Positions 55,773-64,000 of a stretch of DNA of 64,000 nucleotides are shown here, piece after piece. This DNA is from Bullera alba (lineage: Eukaryota; Basidiomycota; Tremellomycetes; Tremellales; Bulleraceae): NCBI GenBank assembly GCA_001600095.1, contig BCIX01000003.1, positions 2,170,001 to 2,234,000 of the forward strand, read 5' to 3'. Within the stretch, counting starts at the first letter, position 1. Each line of letters opens with the position of its first letter. The position numbers and the translations under genes are program-made. The notes under the pieces were generated by a model, which did not search any database, was not told the DNA's origin, and worked only from the letters and a program-made list of their open reading frames with translations.

Positions 55773-56684
55773 GCGCCATCACGTTTGGTTCAGAGAGCGA
55801 GTATGCCCATTCGGCCGTTGGGACCGAGCACGACTAGCGACCCAGAGCCGGAGGCTGCGGGAGGGTGTTGTAGGTTGTGGAGGGGAGACGATGTGAATAA
55901 CGAGGAGGAGAAGGGAGTATCTGTACACGAGTAGCCTGGACGAGACCGAAGTTACGAGCATGAATGCGTAGCCTTAGCGGGATACACTGATCGTGTCATT
56001 CCACCTCACCACCTCACCACCCCACTGATCGCACTCACTCACTCACCGTCCCTTCTTCCGCGGGCTTAACCAGGCTCTAAGCGGGCGTAGACCGCGGTGG
56101 TACTGTGATTGAACCCACCTCGTGTACGGTGTCGACTGTCAAGCGACAACTAGGTGCTAGGCGCTAGGTGCTAACGTGATACAGGAGGAGACCAGTCGGC
56201 AGGTTTGTTTCGGACACTGCACTTCGGACGAGCCGCGGGATGTGATGCCTTGGCTCAAGAGGCGTGAGGGCACAAGGTGCCTGCCTGTGCCTGCATTTGT
56301 GACGTGGTAGGTGGTGGTGGGGATCGACAAGCGAGCTCGAGCTCGTGATAGCCCGTGCTCAGAGCTCAGGAGTCGACAGTGAGGTACAGAAGGGCAGATT
56401 CACGATCGATCCAGGTCGATCCTTTGATCCCATTCATGAGGCGTTCCAGGGATCTAGGGGGTAGTCCTGGGTAGTCACCCAGTCTCCCCTCACTCCTCAC
56501 TCCTCGCTCTCCACGGCCTCCTCTGAGCTACTGACCGTACCTCTGCTACTCGTTGCTCGCTTCGCTCGCGAGATACACTAGGAGGACAGAGTCGGATCCA
56601 CCGAAATCCACCCGCCCTGGCCGAATACGCGGCTGAGTCGGAATGGCACTAGCCTAGCGTCGGGCGAGCTCTGCTCTCTTCTGC

Positions 56685-56735
56685 TCTGCTCTGCTTCAGT
56701 GCTGGCTCTGCTCGCTCTGCTCGCAGAGCTCGCAA
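56685..56735. repeat. CTGCT/GCTCG low-complexity repeat
   Basis: Imperfect tandem runs of CTGCTCTGCT followed by GCTCGCTCTGCTCGCAGAGC. It is non-coding by context. Confidence 0.7.
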
Positions 56736-57120
56736 GATGGCGTGACGCACGCACGTAATGCTGATCGGAACGTGACGAGAGAGGACGGCCATGCTCATCA
56801 ATACACTCTACACGACGAATGACAGAGAGGAGATAGACTCGAGTTACTCCGCTCTGGCCCCGAAACAATGTCCGTCCAGTCTCCGTGTCAATGGTACTGT
56901 AGTGCTGCTAGCGTTGCTAGCGTTGCTCGCTCGCAGTGATCTACTTGGTCTGCACTCGCTCACCAGCAGCGACCCACTGCATAGCATACGGCCGTCGTGG
57001 ACGACTGCAATTCCGACCCGAGGCCCGACTCCGACGCCAGAGCGCCAAAGCGTCGCACTCGGGGGTAGATTGGTAAGCTTAGCGCGGTTATACGTGCGAC
57101 GCCTTCTTGTGCCGCAACTT

Positions 57121-57245
57121 CTCCGAGAGCGCGAGAGCTGTCCTGCTCCTGCTCTCCTTCTCTTCTGCTCTTTTGCTCTCCAGCTCTCCTGCTCTTCAGC
57201 CTCGCAGCCTCATAGCAGCTCATAGCTCGCTCGCTCTCGCTCGCT
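57121..57245. repeat. pyrimidine-rich CTGCTC repeat tract
   Basis: About 125 bp with recurring CCTGCTC, TTCTGCTC and GCTCGCTCGCTCTCGC units and strong strand asymmetry (C/T on plus). It lies about 0.9 kb upstream of the ERT1-like start. Confidence 0.7.
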
Positions 57246-58131
57246 GTTTCACCCTGCCCTCGTGCCTCTCGTACCGTCCCAGTGGTCCAAAGCTTCTGCT
57301 TCCTCGCCGTCTAAGCTTACCTTACCGTCCATCGCTCAGCCTCGCTCAGCCCACGCACGCTTCGCCTTGAGCGGTCGGTCGGCGAATTTCCACTGAATGC
57401 AATTTGCGGCTCAAGTTTTCCGTCTGACGTTTGGGTGGATCCTCTCGACCGTCGACCGTCGGGGCGTGAAGGAGATCGGGGATAAGCAGGTCAGTCAGCA
57501 GCAGCGCTCAGCCGCGACGGGCAGCAAGAAATGGGAGTGGGGGGGAGTAGGACGCTACCGGAAGAACAGATGGGATCTAGGATCCCAGCGTCGTCCCTAG
57601 GCCCTAGGGAAGGGGTTGGACGGATGACAGAGGTCCGAGACCGAAGCGGCCGCGGGCAGGAGCAGCGTCGGGACTAGCACAAGCATACTGTAGGCAACGA
57701 GAGTCAACGTCTCTCTGCAGATAAAGTATGGTTGTGATAGGGTTCTGGTTCGAGGGTCAAACTTCACAATCTCTCCCCGCACATGTCATCCCCTCGCTGC
57801 CATTTGCCAGGGTCAACTCGCTCGCAGCGACCTCAGTGATACTCTGTAATCTGTTTGATCGTCGTCGAACTATACTCCTGCTCCAGCACCAGGAGTCTAC
57901 TCGTACACCGACTCGCACCCGGACTCGAAGTCGGACTCTGCTGTCGTCCAGAGTCGCTATTTGGTCGCTCGAGTTCAAACCATACCTGAACGCTATCCTG
58001 CCGCCTCCCTGTAACCCAATCTCCCACCCTTTCCCGCCCCAGGCCCAAGCTCGACCCCACCACCCCTTTGAATCAATCCATGCCCAAAACCTTAAGACAA
58101 CCCTAGTCCAGCCTAGGCCCTATCCGCCAGA

Positions 58132-61100
58132 ATGACTGCCGTCTCCAATCCATCCCGGGTGTCGAGCGAGACCATTCGTGCGAGGAGAAGCAGTGCAGTG
58201 GACTCTGCTGGCCCTGGCATCAATGCAGACTACACCGGTGGACTCGACGGACAGAATGTGGATGTGAACGGTCACTTTATGCAAAATGGTGGAATCGGAA
58301 TTACCGCCCATAACGAGATCCACAATCACAATTCCAACATCCACAGTCAACTTCAACCACTGCCCACACCGATCCAGTCGTTCCCAACCCGCAAGCTATC
58401 GATCCCACCGCTCCCGAGGACATTGTCCACCGATACTAGACAAGCGGCCATTGCGGCGATGCAGGCCCGGCAGGAAACTTGGAATCGATCCGCCGCGAGG
58501 TCATCCACGTCGTCGGACTCGGCGGCTTCTCATCATTCAGGCCTATCCACCGCGTCCAACGGCTCGCATTCTATCGCCTCGTCATCGCCCCCCTCGCCTA
58601 TCCATGTCACGGGGGGTGGGGGGGATGGTCGTGCTGGACCCAGTGGCGCCAGTAGCAGTAGTATTAATCAAAGAGGAGAATTGTCGACAGGGTTGAAACC
58701 CTTGAAACCGAGTGGCACTGGCCAGAGCGGGAAGAATGGGAGCGGGAGCGGGAGTGGGAGTGGGAGCGGGAAGAATCCAAGTACAGGCAAGGAAGTCAAG
58801 ACGAGGACGAGGAAAAAGGTCGCAAAGGCTTGTTTGGCTTGTCAGAAGTCACACCTGACCTGCGATGAGAGTGAGTCGAGTAAGTGTGACCAGGGCTGAT
58901 GGGCCAGAGCGACCATGTACGAGGTGCCTGAAGAAGGGAGTTGGGGATGCGTGTGTTGAGGGAGTGAGGAAGAAGGCAAAGTATCTCTTGGAAGGGGACG
59001 AGCGGGGTGAGTCGCGAATCCGGGATCATCAATCCTGCATCCTATGGCTCGTTGTATACTAATTAGCCATCCTTGTGTGCTGATCATACCATGCTTAGAT
59101 GGCCTGCAAGCTGGTAGAAGCGCCTCGCCACCATACACCCACTCCCAGCCCACTATCCAGGACAACAACCCGACTCTGCCCCAACTCAACCCCGACCTCT
59201 CCATCCCCAATATCCCCCCACTACAAACCCTCCCGACGCTTCCCTCCCCAGAGACGTCGACTAGACCCTCCGTCCCAGACGATATATGGCTTTCGGCGCC
59301 ATTACCCCCCGAAGGCGACGACGCGAGGCAGATATGGGGCGACATGATCACTGGCTCGGGCGGAGGTGGAGGTGGGGTCGGGAATAACGGATCAAGGATG
59401 GATGGCGATGGCGGGGGCTCATATCGTAAGTCGAAATCAAGTCAATCATACTTTTGCGATTGGTGCGACATCCTCCGTTGTGAAGCGGTTTGGAGAGGAG
59501 TTTGCAACACCTTGCATCTGCATACCTGGTCCGCGATGACCCGAGTGTGATCATCTCCCGTATTACTTCTCCCCTATGTCTCTCCACCCCAGCCATGAAT
59601 CTCGTCTCGCTGTCCTCTCTAAAACACGATCTCTCCCCCTCCCGCACAGCTCGTCGTCGCTGCCTCTCGTCCAAGTCACCCCTGCTAACCCCCACCTAGC
59701 CTTCGGACCGACTGCCGCTGCCGACGAGTTTCAAATGCTCGACGCCATGTTCGGCAACATGTCCCCCATGTTCCCGTTCTCCGAGCCCACGCCGACCGCA
59801 ACTTCCAATGCCGACGACGACCCGTTCGGTCTTAATGGAAATCTCACTGGGGGATTCCTGGACACGCCTTGGGGCAAGGATCTGCCAATGTACATGGACA
59901 ATGGCGGGACTCAACAACAGGGTATGAACCTCGGCGGACAATCATCCGGCATCCTCGACCCGCAGCAGTCCCAATCGCAACCCCCTCAGCCGACATTGCA
60001 GCCGCCACAACCGCAGCCACAAGCGCAACAAATACAGTCAGCGCAGAAGATGAATCCCCCGCAGTTTGACTCTCTATCCTCATGGACCCATTGGGCCAAT
60101 ACGAACGGTAATCTCATCAACAACCTATCATCGGCCTCCCCCGTCCGGCCCCGAAACTCTGTCGCTCTCAACCCGAAGCCCCTGCAAACTCCAGACGTTG
60201 GCGACCTGATGGACCTAGACCCGAGGCCAAAGACGGCGGCTGGCGACTTGGTCGGAGGCAATAATACCGGCGAGACGAGGGTCATTGGCGAAGGACCATT
60301 CTCGATGGGCAGCTTCAGAGCAGGAAGGGGGTTAACCCCGAGCGAGGTGTATCGGAACGTCGTGAAGCCGTAGTAAGTCCCGGAGCACGAGTGGGTGGAT
60401 GGGTGACGAGCTGACGGGGCGTAGCGATTATACCGAGGGATACCACGTTTTGATGCAGTACCTCTCTGAAAAGTGAGTGAAGTCGTGCTGGAATGGGGAT
60501 GATGTGGCGCTGACACGACCTAGTTTCGAGCAGAAAGAGGTCTTGCGAGTGGTCCACAGTTTGGCGACGTATCGACCGAGTTTGATCGCGTTGCAGTGAG
60601 CACCGTCCCATCGCCTCGCCGGAGTGGTACTGACTGAGTCCTAGGATGCCAATGAGCGAAGAGGATGAGATCTTCCTGGAGCGATCCTTCCAGCGGACCC
60701 TGATTGTGAGTACCCCAGCTCTCCCCCTCCTGTCCCCATAATCCCCATGAAGCGAGACGATATACCTGCTGGTACACTCGCTGACCCACCCCCGCGTAGG
60801 AGCTCGAAAAGCTCATATCGTACTCTGCCACTCCGACGGCGGTATGGCGTCGGACCGGGGAGATATGCTACGCCAACCCCGAGTTCTGCAAGTTGGTCCA
60901 GAGGTCCGAAGTCGAGCTGTTCGGGAGGAAGAGCTACATCTACCAGCTCTTCCACAAGGCATCGTAAGTGCCCTCCATCCCACCGTGCCACTATTCCACT
61001 ATTCCGCCATTCACTATTCCACTATTCCAGTTAGAATGGCAGTGAACTGGGCGGCTCGCTGACGCTCGCCGCTCGCCTAGGGTCATCACATACTGGGAAA

Positions 61101-61288
61101 ACTTCTCCGTACACGCGTTTGAGAACACGACTCAAAACTTCTTCCAGCCCACGAAACTGAGCTTGGCGAACCGGGGGGGTGGGGAGCAAGGGCACGTGGC
61201 GTGCTCGGCCTGTTTCACCATTCGGCGCGATGTGTTCGATCTGCCTTCGGTGGTCATTGGCCAGTTCCTTCCTATACCCGCGGAGTAG
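58132..61288 (+). CDS. ERT1: ERT1/AcuK-type Zn2Cys6 transcription factor with PAS domain
   Basis: Regulator of gluconeogenesis and non-fermentable carbon use in fungi (ERT1/Rds2/AcuK group). The start ATG at 58132 gives [21 protein letters not shown] long Ser/Gly-rich N-terminus contains a GSGSGSGSG run. The zinc cluster is [29 protein letters not shown], spaced C2C6C5C2C8C, followed by [18 protein letters not shown] and KYLL are signatures of this group. The cluster is split by a 37-nt intron. A Pro/Gln-rich middle ([18 protein letters not shown]) precedes the C-terminal block: [40 protein letters not shown], and PAS-like [40 protein letters not shown], ending [14 protein letters not shown]. 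The stop TAG is at 61286-61288. About 820 residues, nine or so exons. Confidence 0.88.
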
Positions 61289-63675
61289 CGCGGAGTAGAA
61301 CGAATGACCTTGGGATGTAGGTTGAAGCAGGTAGTGGCCGGCGAGTCTGTCTGCTGGAGACGTCGAGCCGCCGAGACGAGGGCGGCTGAGGAGGGCTGAG
61401 GTTGGGACAGGTTGGGACTGAAGCAGCTCGAGGGTTTGCGAGTCACTAGTCAGGGACCGTGCCTCGGGCAAGAGCATAAGTTTACCCAAACCTGGCCCTA
61501 TCAGGCCCTATCTATGCATGTTGTATCACGGAGATGGGAGAGGATCTGAGGGGATGCGAGGTTGCATCAGCAGCTATCAGCAGGCCCTAACAGGCCAAAT
61601 GGCCACATAGGGCCACATGCACACCCTGACCACAGACTTTAGACTTGACAAGGCATCTCAAGGCATCAGAAGGGATCGTTGTGGTCGCTGGTTATAGTTC
61701 AGCGGGTGAGTAGCGAGCAGGAGCACGTTGAGCCCTGTTGAGCCACGTTTTGTCTCAGCACAGCTCAGCACTGGCGGTGGTGACTCGTGAGGACGAACCT
61801 AGAGCCTAGAGCTTGTGCGATATGAGAGGATGGGAGGTGGATCGGGCGCACTGTGCGGCAGCGCGGCCCGGCTGGGTTGGCTGGGTCCAGAAGTCAGGAG
61901 AGTAAGAGGCGTCGAACATGGCGTCAGTCTTCTAGACCGGTGGAGGGGGGACTAGGGGGGATGGGAGGGGATGAGTAACGCTGAGGTGTGGTTACGGCAG
62001 CAGATGTTCTACACTTCCGAGCAGCCGAGCGAGCTAGGGCGAGAGGAGAGACTAGGACAGGCGAGAACAGGCTGGGATCGACATACGTCAGGGAAGAGCG
62101 CAGGCTCTCGGCTGCTCTCGGTCACGGCTGGTCACGGTGACTGACTCGCCCAAGGGGGAAGAGGAGGAAGCAGGCAGGGAGGCAAGAGCTTACGACATTC
62201 GGCACGGTGTAAGAGGGAAATAGCCGCAATGGGGAACAAGCGCACTGCTCGTAGTTTTGGCTTCTGAGCGTGGTAGTGAGCGAGCGAGCAGGAGTGATGC
62301 TCGAATGGGATGCGATGGGGGTGGTGATAGCATGTATAGTGCACAGTCATAAACTCCAGACAGTGGTCTATACTCTTGGGCTCAGACTTTCGGCAACAAA
62401 GGCGCGAGAAGCAGGAGCAGAAACAGAAGCCTCAAGAGCAGGCTATAGACGAAACACGGCAGATCCGTTACCATCCCCATCCCGCTCGTCGATCCACATC
62501 GACTCATCGAGCTTGGACTCCAACTACAGTGCAACCTCGTCCTTGTATCTCAACAGCCGGCGGTTGGATCTGCATAAAGAGTGTCACGTCAAAGCGGCAG
62601 CTGCACCTCGGCCCAGCACCTCCCAGCACCCCGCTCGAACCCGCCCAACCTTGGTACTCAATATCGCCAGTTGGAATCGCGATACACGCTCCGTTAGCGC
62701 GTATCCCCGCTCCAGCAGACCACGCCCAGCAACGGCCAGTACAGGGGTGGAATCGCGGGCCTTGTCGCGTAGCCGGAGGAAGAGAGGAGGACTACGGGAT
62801 AATCGGCAGAAGGACTGGACTCCACCGCGTAACTACTCGCAGAGGTCTTCACGTCTCAGTACTGGTACTGGTATCCGGGCCGACCAACGTGCTGGGTGTT
62901 GACCACGCTTGGTCTAGGACTCCACCGAGGACTTTACTTTACCGTGCCTCACCATACCGCTGTGAATACCACCTCGACATCCACATCGACATCTCACCAG
63001 ATCTCACCCCCTCCCGCATCTCGAGACCGAGGTCTCAGCTTGCCGCGACCGCAGTAGCTTGGGATATCCCGTCGCCTGTTCCGGGTATTCACCAGAGGTG
63101 AGTCACTGCCCCTGTATCGAAGTGAGCCTTCATGGCCAGTGCCATCCCCATCCGTACACCGTCCACGCCACACACCCTCTGCCCCCTTTGAGCTTCCCGT
63201 CCTGTATCTGTGGCAAGCTGTGGCGACACTGCCGATCGAACACGCCCTCAAGCACGTCCCTTTCGTCACGTTCGTCCCTTCTTCCCATACCCAAGCGTTC
63301 TTATGACAGTGAGAGTGAAGAGCTCACTATCTTAACTCTAGTCGACGTCTCTCGACCAGGATCCGCACGCCCAGACGCAACATCACCCACATTGGAGGTC
63401 TGCAGTGTAGAAGGCGACTCGAAACGCTCCCAACTATCACTACTGTAACGCGGCAAACCCCCCAACCTTCTCGAAGCTCGAAGCCGAACACGCTGAACCC
63501 AGAGCCGAATAAGCCAAGCGAACGTCGCGTCAAAGGAAGTCGCATACACCACACGTCCTACACCCCACTCGAAACATCTCGGATCTTGCAACGGCTCTTG
63601 TCACCACCATCGCCACCGCAAGCCTTCTCTTTGGCGCACACTGCCTGTGGATCCTTTGATCATCTGGTGAAAGCT
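61289..63675. other. long region without a recognised gene
   Basis: About 2.4 kb. It holds GGCCCTATC/AGGCCCTA repeats (61484-61590) and AGCGAGCG stretches (62030, 62275). Plus-strand frames at 62376-63101 and 63059-63448 overlap in different frames and are Arg/Ser/Pro-rich without a family. Part of this is probably promoter and leader, possibly with 5' exons, of the gene that enters at the right edge. Confidence 0.4.
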
Positions 63676-64000
63676 TGATACCCCACCGACGTCAGTATCT
63701 CCACCATAGCCTGCCCCAAACCCCCTCCCTACCCAATCCTGGCGACGTGTTTTCCCGAAGCCACTTGCCACCTCCGGGCAGTCAAGGGATCGCCAGACGC
63801 CACGTTTGAGGTGTATCTTCCACTTCGTGTTCTATCCGAGCTCGCCGGTGATAGCTCTCCAGCACGTTTAGATATCACACCCATCCGCAATCCCGTCTCA
63901 GATCTTTCCCTCTTCCCCCAACTACCAAAACCCTCAATCGCGAGGGCAAAATCGCTGACCAGCGTGGACCATAGGTTTCTTGTACGATCTTTGATCGAGT
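63676..64000 (+). CDS. partial open frame running off the right edge, unknown
   Basis: From the TGA at about 63677-63679 the frame stays open to the end of the window (about 107 codons): ISTIACPKPPPYPILATCFP, then ATCHLRAVKGSPDATFEVYL, PLRVLSELAGDSSPARLDIT, PSIARAKSLTSVDHRF and LVRSLIE. Composition is balanced and protein-like, unlike the frames upstream. There is no ATG in the visible part, so it would be an internal or second exon with its start upstream or spliced in. I do not recognise the family. Confidence 0.4.

Larger units (their letters stand above)
55773..58131. other. long repeat-rich region upstream of the ERT1-like gene
   Basis: About 2.36 kb without a supportable gene. It is full of short CTGCTC/GCTCGC repeats (56685-56735, 57121-57245), CGGTCGGTCGG near 57372-57380 and pyrimidine-rich DNA up to the start codon. 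A long promoter and leader for the transcription factor gene is the likely content. Open frames here follow the repeats and look like translated microsatellite. Confidence 0.5.

Noticed and set aside
62376..63101. Plus-strand frame of about 240 codons
   Set aside because: Arg/Ser/Pro-rich, overlapped by another frame of the same quality, with no family, start context or splice sites.

Overview
The window reads as nuclear DNA of a basidiomycete yeast, most likely a Tremellomycete (Cryptococcus/Kwoniella-like). Genes sit on both strands and are cut by many short introns. Donors are mostly GTGAGT, GTAAGT or GTAGGT, branch sites are CTGAC or CTAAC, and introns run from about 36 to 110 nt. The proteins are typical fungal orthologues: ITC1, INO80 subunit B, TIM9, RPS26, SAM50, CSM3, ERT1/AcuK and the fungal L-rhamnose enzymes. 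I saw no bacterial operons, CRISPR array, rRNA or convincing tRNA. All functional calls come from reading translations and recalling families; no database search was run.

Left part (1-10.2 kb): this is the accessory-looking region. A Gfo/Idh/MocA-type oxidoreductase (5' end outside the window) is followed by two genes on the minus strand that encode diverged tyrosine recombinases of the DUF3435 type, the family of Crypton-like and Starship 'captain' recombinases. One has an acidic tail and the other a zinc-finger region. Just beyond the 5' end of the second recombinase lies a truncated last part of a paralogue of the same oxidoreductase, with an 11-bp tandem repeat in between. This is what one edge of an inserted element would look like.

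Middle part (10.9-36.7 kb): mostly housekeeping genes. They are a three-KH RNA-binding protein, the ISWI partner ITC1, a bacterial-looking GH13 alpha-glucosidase, a fragment resembling the cohesin subunit SMC3, INO80 subunit B, TIM9, RPS26, a PUB-domain protein, SAM50 and an EEF1AKMT4-like methyltransferase with two microexons. A divergent L-rhamnose pair (dehydratase and dehydrogenase) shares a 324-bp promoter that holds two CGG/CCG palindromes.

Right part (37-64 kb): a helical-repeat protein of unknown role, a small membrane-anchored protein, a Zn2Cys6 transcription factor, replication-fork protector CSM3/TIPIN, an MFS transporter, a beta-propeller lactonase, a large fungal protein of unknown role and an ERT1/AcuK-like carbon-source regulator. 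The regulator has long repeat-rich flanks. An open frame runs off the right edge.

Metabolic thread: L-rhamnose enzymes, a possible uronate reductase, an alpha-glucosidase, a lactonase and an ERT1/AcuK regulator suggest a plant-sugar-using yeast. Apart from the rhamnose pair these genes are not clustered.
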